Shown here: positions 10,180 to 22,689 of the stretch, piece by piece
Layout of the letters: each line of letters begins with the position of its first letter
Numbering within the stretch: position 1 is the stretch's first letter
Assembly (NCBI RefSeq): GCF_963576675.1
Contig: NC_088916.1
Span: forward strand, 12,500,501-12,564,500
Source of the DNA: Euphorbia lathyris
Taxonomy: Eukaryota; Streptophyta; Magnoliopsida; Malpighiales; Euphorbiaceae
Reading direction: 5' to 3'
Length of the DNA: 64,000 bases
Program-made: the position numbers and the translations under genes
The notes under the pieces: model-generated
The model's input: the letters and a program-made list of their open reading frames with translations, nothing else
Databases searched by the model: none
What the model was told of the DNA's origin: nothing

Positions 10180-12190
10180 CAAGTTTCATGAAATAATTTA
10201 GTATTATTTACTTAATTTATAAAGAAAATATGTTGCAAAAATTTGTAAAGGTTTTATGCATTTTATGTAAAATAGTGTCAATTTACGTAAAATGAGCCAT
10301 AATTTACGTAAAGTTCTTATTTTAAAACAAATCTCTAACTTCACGAAAAAATATGAGGTTTGCGTAAATCTTTCAACTTTACATAAAGAATCTAATGATA
10401 GACATAATTTATTTAAAATTAGACTAAATTTACGTAAAGTTCTTTTTTTTATAAAAATTAATAACTTCTCCAAAAATCAAGTTTCACGTAAAATATTTGA
10501 CATTTAAGAAAATCATTTAGTGTATTTACTAAACTTATAAATAAAATATAAATTAACTAAAACATAAAATTCTTTTTTGTTAATATTTCAACGAAAATAG
10601 TTACTTTATAAAAAAGTATACAAATATTACAAAAATTCTTTTACATAAATCATTTACTAATAGACATAATTTACGTAAAGTAAGACTGGATTTACGTAAA
10701 GTTGTTACTTTACAACAAAAAATTTACTTACTTTCCTAAAATTCGAGTTTCACGTAAAAAAATTTACTTTTACGAAAATCATTTAGTGTTTTTTACTAAA
10801 TTTATAAATAAATTTATTGTTCGTAGTAATATTTTAACAAAAAATAATTATTTTATGTAAGAGTATACAATATTACGAAAAATTGCAAATGTTTTATATA
10901 TTTTATATAAACTAGTGTTAATTTACGTAAAGTGAGACCTATTTTTCATAAAGTTGTTATTTTATAAAAAATGTCTGACTTCACGAAAAATATGAGGTTT
11001 ACATAAAATCTTTAAACTTTACGTAAATCCTATACTGATTGACATAAGTTACGTAAAGTAAGAATGGATTTATGTAAAGTAGTTATTAATAACTTCCCCA
11101 AAATAATTTACAAAACAAGTTACTAACTTTCCCAAAAATCGAGTTTCACATAACATATCTGACTTTTACGAAAGTCATATAGTGTTATTTACTATATTTA
11201 TAAGTAAAATATAATTAATTAATAAATAAAATTATTTTTTATTAGTATTTTAATGAAAAATAGTTACTTTACGTAGAAGTATACAAATTTTATGAAAATT
11301 TATAAAGGTTTTAAACGTATTACATAAAGTACTGTCAATTTACATAAAATGAAACTTAATTTATGTAAAGTTGTTATTTTAAAAAAATCTCTAACTTTGT
11401 GAAAAATATAAGTTTTACATAATAAAATCTTTCAAATTTAAATAAATTCTTTACTAATGGACATAACTTACATAAAGAGACTGAATTTACGTAAAGTAGT
11501 TATTTAAAAAAAAAAACTAACTTCCCCAAAAATTGAGTTTCACGTAAAATATTTAACTTTTACAAAAATCATTTAGTGTTATTTACTAAATTTATAAATA
11601 AAATATAAATTAATTAACAAATAAGAGTAGTTTTTATTATTTTGATGAAAATAGTTACTTTACGTAAACTATATATATGTTACGGAAATTTGTAAAGGTT
11701 TTATACGTTTTACATAAAGTAGTATCAATTTATATAAGAAGACTTAATTTATATGAAGTTGTTAGCTTACAAAAAGAAATCCTCTAATTTCGTGAAAAAT
11801 ATGAGGTTTACATAAAATCTTTCAACTTTATATAAATTCTCTACTGATAGACATAATTTACGTAAATTAAGACTAAATTTACGTAAAATTATTATTTTAC
11901 AAAAAAAAATTTACAAACTTCTCCAAAAATTGAGTTTCTCATAAAATATTTGAGATTTATGAAAATTATTTAATATTATTTACTAAATTTATAAATAAAA
12001 TAAAAATTAATTAACTAATAAAATTATTTTTTATTAATGTTTTGATGAAAAATAGTTATTTTACGTAAAAGTATACAAATTTTATGAAAATTTGTAAAAG
12101 TTTTATACGTTTTACGTAAAGTAGTGCCAATTTATATAAAATGAGACTTAATTTACGTAAAGTTATTAGTTTACAAAAAGAAACTACCAA
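10180..12190. repeat. tandem array of about 393-bp units rich in TTTACGTAAA
   Basis: A marker phrase (GAGTTTCACGTAAAA and variants) recurs near 10186, 10480, 10748, 11141, 11536 and 11931. The last three intervals are 393-395 bp and the first two are shortened (294 and 268), so the left units are partly deleted. Each unit carries many copies of the palindrome TTTACGTAAA or one-base variants, and a segment near ATTTACTAAATTTATAAATAAAATAT. Non-coding. A related block lies in the opposite orientation at 26600-27220. Confidence 0.75.
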
Positions 12191-12320
12191 ATTTATCATA
12201 GTATATCAAATAAAATCTTATTCAATAAAAACAAAGCAATATAAAGCAAAGAAAGAAAACCCTAAAACATAACTAAAACGTTATCTTTTTTTATGGTATA
12301 AAACACATCTCTAAATTAGC

Positions 12321-12796
12321 TGATGCGGACATCCTAACTAGAGCCGCCGCCCAAACACGCCATGGAGGATCCTCCGACGCCACATGCCACACAAGCAAAG
12401 CAAGCACCTATCAGGGCGGATCCTAGGGATGTACAAGTAGGGCGGATCTAAGATGATAAGAGAGGGCGTATCAACTTCCATTCCTAGGCGGATCACCAGG
12501 CTTACTTCCTCGCGAAGGAAATCACCAACCACCCTGACATTCCGTACCTGCACCTCTGTACGAATTGTCTGGGCGTGTTACCTATTTTACCCTTTTGTCT
12601 ACCGCCTTGTTGTAACCCTAGTAGGGGTAGTCCTAGTCTTTATTATCATTAGGGGATGTATTATCAACTCTTTCTCTTTGAGAATCAAGGTTTAATACCT
12701 TTTATCTTGGGATTCACTCCTTCTAGTTTAGCTAGAGAAGAACATCTTTGTGGGTTTACGATTAAAACCTTCATTTATCGCTTTCGATCTGTATCA
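12321..12796 (+). repeat. LTR 1 (original 5' LTR)
   Basis: 476 bp, TG..CA. It differs from LTR 2 and LTR 3 in its left half: GATGCGG instead of GATGTGG, CATGGAGG for CCTGGCGG, AGCACCTA for AGCACTTA, GGGCGTA for GGGTGTA, and CTGGGCGTG for CTGGTGTG. It lacks the 39 bp found in LTR 3 between GGATGTATT and ATCAACTC. Confidence 0.9.
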
Positions 12797-12798
12797 GT

Positions 12799-12810
12799 TG
12801 GTATCAGAGC
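12799..12810 (+). other. primer binding site, tRNA-iMet (copy 1)
   Basis: TGGTATCAGAGC, two bases after the LTR, is complementary to the 3' end of initiator methionine tRNA, the usual minus-strand primer of many plant gypsy elements. Confidence 0.9.
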
Positions 12811-12873
12811 CGATCGTTTCCTGACCCGAAACTTCTTCTGGCAATGGTTCAACCCTGACAATCGCAAGATTCC

Positions 12874-14268
12874 ATGGAAGCCGGCGACCGGAGATATGAG
12901 GAGCTGAGAGAGCACCTCGCGGAACAAATCCAGGCCAGCATTGAGCGGCAGAAGCAAACCGACCAACGGTTCCAGGAGTTAACCACGTCCCTGGAAAACC
13001 TCAGAGTGGAGGTCCGTACCTTGGTCAGACCAGCCGCCGAAGAGTCAGACCAAAGGAGGGAAGGAGTCCTTGAACAACGGCCCCAAAGGCAACCCACGCC
13101 ACCCAGACTGCCATTGGCAAATGTCCAACTTCCACGAATGGGTCCTAAGGATCCTGAGGTAAGAAGACCCAACTTTGTCCTTGTGCATAATGCTGATAGC
13201 GATAGTGATGACTTTGAGGATATTGGGGATAATGTTGCCTTTAAAACTATGAGGGATGTTGGTCCGATCGACGACAGACGTGTGGGCATTGCTAGGGCAG
13301 AACCAGATCTAGGAAACATTGATAGAGATGATGCCTTTAAGCTAAAAATAGACTTACCATCTTTTGGAGGCGAACTGGATATAGAGGGATTCTTAGACTG
13401 GTTATCGGAAGTTGAACGTTTCTTTGAGTATGCTGGGATTCCTGATGAGAGGAAAGTGAGGCTGGTGGCGTATCGCTTGAAGGGTGGCGCATCAGTTTGG
13501 TGAGATCAGTTGAGGGAAGAAAGAAGAAGAGGGGGCAAAGATCCGATTAGATCTTGGCTACGGATGAAGGCGATGTTGAGGGAGCGGTTCTTACCGCCAG
13601 ATTATGAGCAATATATTTACAGCTCCTATAGGGGATGCTCTCAAGGGACCCAAAGTGTCCATGAGTATACCTCAGAGTTCTTGAGGCTTTCGGCAAGGGC
13701 CAACTTGTCAGAAACTGAAAGCCAAAAGACCTCTAGGTATCTAGAAGGGTTGAGATACAACATCCAGGATCGTATCGGCACACAGATGGTGGTTCGGGTA
13801 CAAGATGCCAGGAATTTAGCCCTCAAGGCTGAATCCCAACTAACCGGGAGATCCAGGAGATCCGCCACTGCTGAGTATACGCCTGGAGGAGGAGGCAATA
13901 TGAAGCTTTATGACAAAGGCAAGCAGGTGGTGAGTGCCAGTGGGGCCAAAGTCAACAGTGTGGGAAGAGGGTCTGTCGGAGATACTAGGCCGTACAAAGA
14001 AGCACCTATACCACCTAAGAGCAACAACCCGTACGCCAGACCAGCACCTTTTAAATGCTTTCGGTGCAATGAGCCAGGCCATAGGTCCAACGAATGTCCT
14101 AGGAGGAAGAGCGCCAACATGGTAGAAAGGTACGAAGATGACTATGACGAGGGGGATGAAGTGTTTTGTGAACCCTTAGGAGAAGATGATGAAGATGCGG
14201 ATGAAGAGAGATACGCCATTCATGTGGTACGGCGTTTATTAGTCTCCAGCCGGATAGAGGGAGATTAG
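12874..14268 (+). pseudogene. gypsy gag (internal copy 1), broken
   Basis: Gag would form the virus-like particle and bind the element RNA. The start is the ATG at 12874; an earlier ATG at 12845 meets a stop after four codons. The N-terminal part is charged and probably coiled-coil (ERQKQTDQRFQELTTSLENL). The retrotransposon gag domain follows (DLPSFGGELDIEGFLDWL ... LEGLRYNIQDRI). A CCHC zinc knuckle, CFRCNEPGHRSNEC, lies at 14056-14097, then an acidic tail. TGA at 13501-13503 replaces an expected Trp in the conserved VWWDQL, and TAG at 14266-14268 ends the frame before protease. Both look like single C-to-T or G-to-A changes. Confidence 0.9.
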
Positions 14269-17200
14269 AGGCACCGACTATTCAGGACCCATTGTCTTGT
14301 GAAAGGCGGGCGATGCAATGTGATAATAGATAGTGGGAGCCAAGAGAACATTGTGAGCAGCAGCGCCGTTTGGAAGTTCGGATTGTTGGCGGAGGTGCAC
14401 CCTGATCCCTATAGAGTGGGATGGATCAAGAACGTGGGTGAACTTAGAGTAAACCAGAGATGCAGGGTACCTCTTGATATTGGTAATTATAGAGATGAAG
14501 TATGTTGTGATGTGGTCGATATGGACGCCTGCCACCTATTGTTGGGCCAACCCTGGCAGTTTGATAACGACGCCCTCCACGCGGGAAGAGAGAATACTTA
14601 CAGGTTTGTAAAGGATGGGGTGAAGTTCGTACTTACGCCAATGATTAGAGAGCCAAAGGTCGATGAGAAGTCTACATTGGTGGTCTGTCCCACACACAAA
14701 TCCTTTGTCAGCGAATGTGAAGAGAGCCAAATGGTGTATGTGGTAATGGTTAAGGCGAATCACGAAGCCTCCCCAGTGGGCGAACGGGAGATGCCGAATG
14801 AAGTGATCCGCCTACTTGGCGAGTATCCGGATCTTTTCCCTGAGGAGTTGCCAAGTGGGTTACCGCCTTTGAGGGACATCCAACATCATATCGATCTTGT
14901 GCCCGGGGCTAGTTTACCAAGCCTCCCCCATTATCGAATGAGTCCAAAGGAAAATGACATCATGAGGCAGAAAGTGGAAGGGCTCATTGAGATGGGATAC
15001 GTTAGAGAAAGTATGAGTCCATGCGCCGTCCCAGCCCTACTTACGCCCAAGAAGGATGGATCTTGGCGGATGTGTGTTGACAGCAGGGCTATTAACAAGA
15101 TCACCATCAAGTACAAGTTCCCTATCCCAAGGTTGGATGACATGCTGGACCAACTTGGCGGATCCAAAGTCTTCTCCAAGATTGATCTCAGAAGTGGTTA
15201 TCATCAGATACGGATTCGAGCTGTGGATGAGTGGAAGACTTCTTTCAAAACTATAGATGGGTTGTATGAGTGGTTAGTAATGCCATTCGGGATGACTAAC
15301 GCTCCCAGTACATTTATGAGGATGATGAATCAGGTGCTCCGCCCGGTAATTGGCAAATTTGTAGTTGTGTATTTTGATGATATTCTGATTCATAGCCAGA
15401 CCTTAGTGGAACATGTGGAACACTTGCAGACAGTATTTGACCTGTTAAAGAAACACCAGCTATATGCCAACACAAAAAAAAATGTGACTTTGTCATGGAG
15501 AGCCTGGTTTTCCTTGGGTTCGTGGTCAGTGGCGATGGAGTCCAAGTTGATGGGGAGAAGGTAAGAGCTATCCGAGAATGGCCTACTCCGAGGAACGTGG
15601 GGGACATCAGGAGTTTTCATGGGCTAGCAACATTCTATCGATGATTCATTAAAAACTTCAGTTCCATAGTCGCCCCATTGACGGAATGCTTGAAGAAAGG
15701 AAAGGGGTTCGCATGGGCGGATGCCCAAGAGGAGAGCTTCGCCCTGATCAAGGAAAAACTGAGTACAGCGCCAGTGCTGGCGTATCCCAATTTTGATAAG
15801 CTGTTCGAGGTTGAGTGTGATGCCAGCGGAGTTGGGATTGGTGGTGTCCTGATGCAAGAAAAGAGGCCCATTGCGTATTTCAGTAAGAAGCTCTGTGAGG
15901 CAAGGCAAAAGTGGGCAACGTATGATCAAGAATTTTATGTTGTAGTTAGGGCATTGAAGGTATGAGAGCATTACTTGGTGGGAAAAGAATTTATTCTCTA
16001 CACTGACCACCAAGCTCTCAAGTACCTGGGAAGTCAGAAGCAACTTCGAAGCTCTATGCACGCCCAGTGGTCCGCCTTCATAGATAAGTTCCCCTATAAG
16101 CTCATCTATAAGGCTGGAAAACAGAACAAGGTGGCGGACGCCTTGAGTCGAAGGGTGTCACTACTAAAGACAGTAAACCTGGAGGTCGATTGTTTTGAAC
16201 ACATCCGAGGAGAATACTTGGCGGATCCTGATTTTGGCAGTATCTGGGAAAAGTGTCAGCACCAGTATGGGGATGGGGCGTATCACCTGATGGATGAGTA
16301 TCTCATGAGGGGCAACCAACTTTGCTTACCCTGCACTTCCATCCACGAGAAGGTTGTTCGTGATCTACATGGCGGATCCCTGGGAGGGCATTTTGGGCGA
16401 GACAAGACATATGAAGCAGTGAGTTCCCGTTATTTCTGGCCTAAGATGAGGAGAGATGTGGCCTACTTAGTAGAACGATGTTATATATGCCAGACCGCCA
16501 AGGGACACACTACAAATGCTGGCTTACAACTACCCTTGCCTGTACCAGAAACCATATGGGAGGATCTGTCCATGGATTTTGTCCTAGGGTTACCCAGAAC
16601 CCAGAGAGGCATGGATTCCATCTTTGGTGTTGTTGACCGGTTTTCGAAGATGGCACACTTCATACCATATCGCAAAACTAACGATGCCTCAGCAACTGCC
16701 AAGTTATTCTTCAAAGAGATTGTCAGACTACATGGCGTACCGAAGAGCATTGTCTCAGATCATGACACGAAGTTCCTGAGTCACTTCTTGCGGACCTTGT
16801 GGGCCCTTTTTTATACGTCTCTGAAGTTTAGTACCACCGCCCACCCTCAGACAAACGGTCAGATAGAAGTGGTCAATCGAACTTTGGGAAACTTACTACG
16901 CAGTAAGTGTAAGGATAAGCCCAGAATGTGGGATGTGGTTTTAGCACAGGCTGAGTTCGCCTATAATGGATCTGTACATTCGGGAACTGGGAAGTCACCA
17001 TTTGCGGTGGTATATACGAAGACCCCGAATCACACGCTTGACATCGCACATCTTCCTAAGGGGAACGTGACCGCTAACCAGCTAGCCAAAGACTATGTAC
17101 AGATGCATCAAGAGGTGAAGGAAACTCTTGAGGAGAGAAACTAGAAATTAAAGGCTAAGGCAGATGAACACCGCATGGACCTACAGTTTGAAGTTGGGGA

Positions 17201-17558
17201 TGAGGTTATGGTATATTTGGGCAAAGAGAGACTCGCCAACGCCCCAAGCAGCAAGCTTCGGCCTAGGAGATATGGGCCATATAAAGTCACCAAGAAGGTC
17301 AATGCCAATGCCTACCATATAGCATTGGCAAATTGGCTTGGGAAAATATCACCAGCTTTCAACATCCGTGACCTTAGCCCTTGGAAACCGGATGGCCCTC
17401 TGGAGCTTGACACGAGCAAATTAGCGCCCTGCCCTTTTAAAGAAGGAGAGAATGATGTGGACATCCTAACTAGAGCCGCCGCCCAAACACGCCCTGGCGG
17501 ATCCTCCGACGCCACATGCCACACAAGCAAAGCAAGCACTTATCAGGGCGGATCCTAG
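14269..17558 (+). pseudogene. gypsy pol: protease, RT, RNase H, integrase (internal copy 1), broken
   Basis: Protease: VIIDSGSQENIVS near 14320. Reverse transcriptase: from about 14890, with the active site YFDDIL at 15370-15387. RNase [15 protein letters not shown] near 15800, continuing to [10 protein letters not shown]. Integrase: HHCC zinc finger ending YICQ near 16490, catalytic Asp in DFVLGL, second Asp in SDHDTKF, Glu in [10 protein letters not shown], then the GPYKVTKKV C-terminal motif. Lesions: a frameshift at the 9-A run 15474-15482, TGA at 15642-15644, TGA at 15963-15965, TAG at 17142-17144. The last frame reads about 105 nt into the downstream LTR, ending at 17558, a known CRM trait. 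Confidence 0.9.
17439..17452 (+). other. polypurine tract (copy 1)
   Basis: AAAGAAGGAGAGAA, immediately before the TG of LTR 2; primer for plus-strand DNA synthesis. Confidence 0.8.
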
Positions 17559-17927
17559 GGATGTACAAGTAGGGCGGATCTAAGATGATAAGAGAGGGTG
17601 TATCAACTTCCATTCCTAGGCGGATCACCAGGCTTACTTCCTCGCGAAGGAAATCACCAACCACCCTGACATTCCGTACCTGCACCTCTGTACGAATTGT
17701 CTGGTGTGTTACCTATTTTACCCTTTTGTCTACCGCCTTGTTGTAACCCTAGTAGGGGTAGTCCTAGTCTTTATTATCATTAGGGGATGTATTATCAACT
17801 CTTTCTCTTTGAGAATCAAGGTTTAATACCTTTTATCTTGGGATTCACTCCTTCTAGTTTAGCTAGAGAAGAACATCTTTGTGGGTTTACGATTAAAACC
17901 TTCATTTATCGCTTTCGATCTGTATCA
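17453..17927 (+). repeat. LTR 2 (recombinant middle LTR)
   Basis: 475 bp, TG..CA. At all five left-half variant sites it matches LTR 3, but it carries the 39-bp deletion of LTR 1 near 17791. The change of identity falls between about 17702 and 17791. This mosaic is the expected product of crossing-over between a 3' LTR and a 5' LTR. Confidence 0.9.
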
Positions 17928-17929
17928 GT

Positions 17930-17941
17930 TGGTATCAGAGC
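17930..17941 (+). other. primer binding site, tRNA-iMet (copy 2)
   Basis: TGGTATCAGAGC, identical to copy 1. Confidence 0.9.
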
Positions 17942-18004
17942 CGATCGTTTCCTGACCCGAAACTTCTTCTGGCAATGGTTCAACCCTGACAATCGCAAGA
18001 TTCC

Positions 18005-19399
18005 ATGGAAGCCGGCGACCGGAGATATGAGGAGCTGAGAGAGCACCTCGCGGAACAAATCCAGGCCAGCATTGAGCGGCAGAAGCAAACCGACCAACGG
18101 TTCCAGGAGTTAACCACGTCCCTGGAAAACCTCAGAGTGGAGGTCCGTACCTTGGTCAGACCAGCCGCCGAAGAGTCAGACCAAAGGAGGGAAGGAGTCC
18201 TTGAACAACGGCCCCAAAGGCAACCCACGCCACCCAGACTGCCATTGGCAAATGTCCAACTTCCACGAATGGGTCCTAAGGATCCTGAGGTAAGAAGACC
18301 CAACTTTGTCCTTGTGCATAATGCTGATAGCGATAGTGATGACTTTGAGGATATTGGGGATAATGTTGCCTTTAAAACTATGAGGGATGTTGGTCCGATC
18401 GACGACAGACGTGTGGGCATTGCTAGGGCAGAACCAGATCTAGGAAACATTGATAGAGATGATGCCTTTAAGCTAAAAATAGACTTACCATCTTTTGGAG
18501 GCGAACTGGATATAGAGGGATTCTTAGACTGGTTATCGGAAGTTGAACGTTTCTTTGAGTATGCTGGGATTCCTGATGAGAGGAAAGTGAGGCTGGTGGC
18601 GTATCGCTTGAAGGGTGGCGCATCAGTTTGGTGAGATCAGTTGAGGGAAGAAAGAAGAAGAGGGGGCAAAGATCCGATTAGATCTTGGCTACGGATGAAG
18701 GCGATGTTGAGGGAGCGGTTCTTACCGCCAGATTATGAGCAATATATTTACAGCTCCTATAGGGGATGCTCTCAAGGGACCCAAAGTGTCCATGAGTATA
18801 CCTCAGAGTTCTTGAGGCTTTCGGCAAGGGCCAACTTGTCAGAAACTGAAAGCCAAAAGACCTCTAGGTATCTAGAAGGGTTGAGATACAACATCCAGGA
18901 TCGTATCGGCACACAGATGGTGGTTCGGGTACAAGATGCCAGGAATTTAGCCCTCAAGGCTGAATCCCAACTAACCGGGAGATCCAGGAGATCCGCCACT
19001 GCTGAGTATACGCCTGGAGGAGGAGGCAATATGAAGCTTTATGACAAAGGCAAGCAGGTGGTGAGTGCCAGTGGGGCCAAAGTCAACAGTGTGGGAAGAG
19101 GGTCTGTCGGAGATACTAGGCCGTACAAAGAAGCACCTATACCACCTAAGAGCAACAACCCGTACGCCAGACCAGCACCTTTTAAATGCTTTCGGTGCAA
19201 TGAGCCAGGCCATAGGTCCAACGAATGTCCTAGGAGGAAGAGCGCCAACATGGTAGAAAGGTACGAAGATGACTATGACGAGGGGGATGAAGTGTTTTGT
19301 GAACCCTTAGGAGAAGATGATGAAGATGCGGATGAAGAGAGATACGCCATTCATGTGGTACGGCGTTTATTAGTCTCCAGCCGGATAGAGGGAGATTAG
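18005..19399 (+). pseudogene. gypsy gag (internal copy 2), broken
   Basis: Same length, domains and peptide as the gag at 12874: coiled-coil-like N-terminus, gag domain, zinc knuckle at 19187-19228. It has the same two stops, TGA at 18632-18634 and TAG at 19397-19399. The identity of independent-looking lesions shows that this copy arose by duplication of an already dead element. Confidence 0.9.
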
Positions 19400-22300
19400 A
19401 GGCACCGACTATTCAGGACCCATTGTCTTGTGAAAGGCGGGCGATGCAATGTGATAATAGATAGTGGGAGCCAAGAGAACATTGTGAGCAGCAGCGCCGT
19501 TTGGAAGTTCGGATTGTTGGCGGAGGTGCACCCTGATCCCTATAGAGTGGGATGGATCAAGAACGTGGGTGAACTTAGAGTAAACCAGAGATGCAGGGTA
19601 CCTCTTGATATTGGTAATTATAGAGATGAAGTATGTTGTGATGTGGTCGATATGGACGCCTGCCACCTATTGTTGGGCCAACCCTGGCAGTTTGATAACG
19701 ACGCCCTCCACGCGGGAAGAGAGAATACTTACAGGTTTGTAAAGGATGGGGTGAAGTTCGTACTTACGCCAATGATTAGAGAGCCAAAGGTCGATGAGAA
19801 GTCTACATTGGTGGTCTGTCCCACACACAAATCCTTTGTCAGCGAATGTGAAGAGAGCCAAATGGTGTATGTGGTAATGGTTAAGGCGAATCACGAAGCC
19901 TCCCCAGTGGGCGAACGGGAGATGCCGAATGAAGTGATCCGCCTACTTGGCGAGTATCCGGATCTTTTCCCTGAGGAGTTGCCAAGTGGGTTACCGCCTT
20001 TGAGGGACATCCAACATCATATCGATCTTGTGCCCGGGGCTAGTTTACCAAGCCTCCCCCATTATCGAATGAGTCCAAAGGAAAATGACATCATGAGGCA
20101 GAAAGTGGAAGGGCTCATTGAGATGGGATACGTTAGAGAAAGTATGAGTCCATGCGCCGTCCCAGCCCTACTTACGCCCAAGAAGGATGGATCTTGGCGG
20201 ATGTGTGTTGACAGCAGGGCTATTAACAAGATCACCATCAAGTACAAGTTCCCTATCCCAAGGTTGGATGACATGCTGGACCAACTTGGCGGATCCAAAG
20301 TCTTCTCCAAGATTGATCTCAGAAGTGGTTATCATCAGATACGGATTCGAGCTGTGGATGAGTGGAAGACTTCTTTCAAAACTATAGATGGGTTGTATGA
20401 GTGGTTAGTAATGCCATTCGGGATGACTAACGCTCCCAGTACATTTATGAGGATGATGAATCAGGTGCTCCGCCCGGTAATTGGCAAATTTGTAGTTGTG
20501 TATTTTGATGATATTCTGATTCATAGCCAGACCTTAGTGGAACATGTGGAACACTTGCAGACAGTATTTGACCTGTTAAAGAAACACCAGCTATATGCCA
20601 ACACAAAAAAAAATGTGACTTTGTCATGGAGAGCCTGGTTTTCCTTGGGTTCGTGGTCAGTGGCGATGGAGTCCAAGTTGATGGGGAGAAGGTAAGAGCT
20701 ATCCGAGAATGGCCTACTCCGAGGAACGTGGGGGACATCAGGAGTTTTCATGGGCTAGCAACATTCTATCGATGATTCATTAAAAACTTCAGTTCCATAG
20801 TCGCCCCATTGACGGAATGCTTGAAGAAAGGAAAGGGGTTCGCATGGGCGGATGCCCAAGAGGAGAGCTTCGCCCTGATCAAGGAAAAACTGAGTACAGC
20901 GCCAGTGCTGGCGTATCCCAATTTTGATAAGCTGTTCGAGGTTGAGTGTGATGCCAGCGGAGTTGGGATTGGTGGTGTCCTGATGCAAGAAAAGAGGCCC
21001 ATTGCGTATTTCAGTAAGAAGCTCTGTGAGGCAAGGCAAAAGTGGGCAACGTATGATCAAGAATTTTATGTTGTAGTTAGGGCATTGAAGGTATGAGAGC
21101 ATTACTTGGTGGGAAAAGAATTTATTCTCTACACTGACCACCAAGCTCTCAAGTACCTGGGAAGTCAGAAGCAACTTCGAAGCTCTATGCACGCCCAGTG
21201 GTCCGCCTTCATAGATAAGTTCCCCTATAAGCTCATCTATAAGGCTGGAAAACAGAACAAGGTGGCGGACGCCTTGAGTCGAAGGGTGTCACTACTAAAG
21301 ACAGTAAACCTGGAGGTCGATTGTTTTGAACACATCCGAGGAGAATACTTGGCGGATCCTGATTTTGGCAGTATCTGGGAAAAGTGTCAGCACCAGTATG
21401 GGGATGGGGCGTATCACCTGATGGATGAGTATCTCATGAGGGGCAACCAACTTTGCTTACCCTGCACTTCCATCCACGAGAAGGTTGTTCGTGATCTACA
21501 TGGCGGATCCCTGGGAGGGCATTTTGGGCGAGACAAGACATATGAAGCAGTGAGTTCCCGTTATTTCTGGCCTAAGATGAGGAGAGATGTGGCCTACTTA
21601 GTAGAACGATGTTATATATGCCAGACCGCCAAGGGACACACTACAAATGCTGGCTTACAACTACCCTTGCCTGTACCAGAAACCATATGGGAGGATCTGT
21701 CCATGGATTTTGTCCTAGGGTTACCCAGAACCCAGAGAGGCATGGATTCCATCTTTGGTGTTGTTGACCGGTTTTCGAAGATGGCACACTTCATACCATA
21801 TCGCAAAACTAACGATGCCTCAGCAACTGCCAAGTTATTCTTCAAAGAGATTGTCAGACTACATGGCGTACCGAAGAGCATTGTCTCAGATCATGACACG
21901 AAGTTCCTGAGTCACTTCTTGCGGACCTTGTGGGCCCTTTTTTATACGTCTCTGAAGTTTAGTACCACCGCCCACCCTCAGACAAACGGTCAGATAGAAG
22001 TGGTCAATCGAACTTTGGGAAACTTACTACGCAGTAAGTGTAAGGATAAGCCCAGAATGTGGGATGTGGTTTTAGCACAGGCTGAGTTCGCCTATAATGG
22101 ATCTGTACATTCGGGAACTGGGAAGTCACCATTTGCGGTGGTATATACGAAGACCCCGAATCACACGCTTGACATCGCACATCTTCCTAAGGGGAACGTG
22201 ACCGCTAACCAGCTAGCCAAAGACTATGTACAGATGCATCAAGAGGTGAAGGAAACTCTTGAGGAGAGAAACTAGAAATTAAAGGCTAAGGCAGATGAAC

Positions 22301-22689
22301 ACCGCATGGACCTACAGTTTGAAGTTGGGGATGAGGTTATGGTATATTTGGGCAAAGAGAGACTCGCCAACGCCCCAAGCAGCAAGCTTCGGCCTAGGAG
22401 ATATGGGCCATATAAAGTCACCAAGAAGGTCAATGCCAATGCCTACCATATAGCATTGGCAAATTGGCTTGGGAAAATATCACCAGCTTTCAACATCCGT
22501 GACCTTAGCCCTTGGAAACCGGATGGCCCTCTGGAGCTTGACACGAGCAAATTAGCGCCCTGCCCTTTTAAAGAAGGAGAGAATGATGTGGACATCCTAA
22601 CTAGAGCCGCCGCCCAAACACGCCCTGGCGGATCCTCCGACGCCACATGCCACACAAGCAAAGCAAGCACTTATCAGGGCGGATCCTAG
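19400..22689 (+). pseudogene. gypsy pol (internal copy 2), broken
   Basis: Offset 5131 bp from copy 1 with the same domains: protease DSGSQEN, RT YFDDIL at 20501-20518, RNase H, integrase HHCC and DDE, GPY motif. It shares all four lesions: frameshift at the A-run about 20605-20613, TGA at 20773 and 21094, TAG at 22273. The frame again enters the LTR and ends at 22689. Confidence 0.9.
22570..22583 (+). other. polypurine tract (copy 2)
   Basis: AAAGAAGGAGAGAA directly before LTR 3. Confidence 0.8.

Noticed and set aside
12338..12553. Open frames on both strands inside the gypsy LTRs (also 17470-17685, 22601-22816, 12656-12907)
   Set aside because: They repeat with each LTR copy, show no domain and are explained by the LTR itself or by the pol frame running into it.
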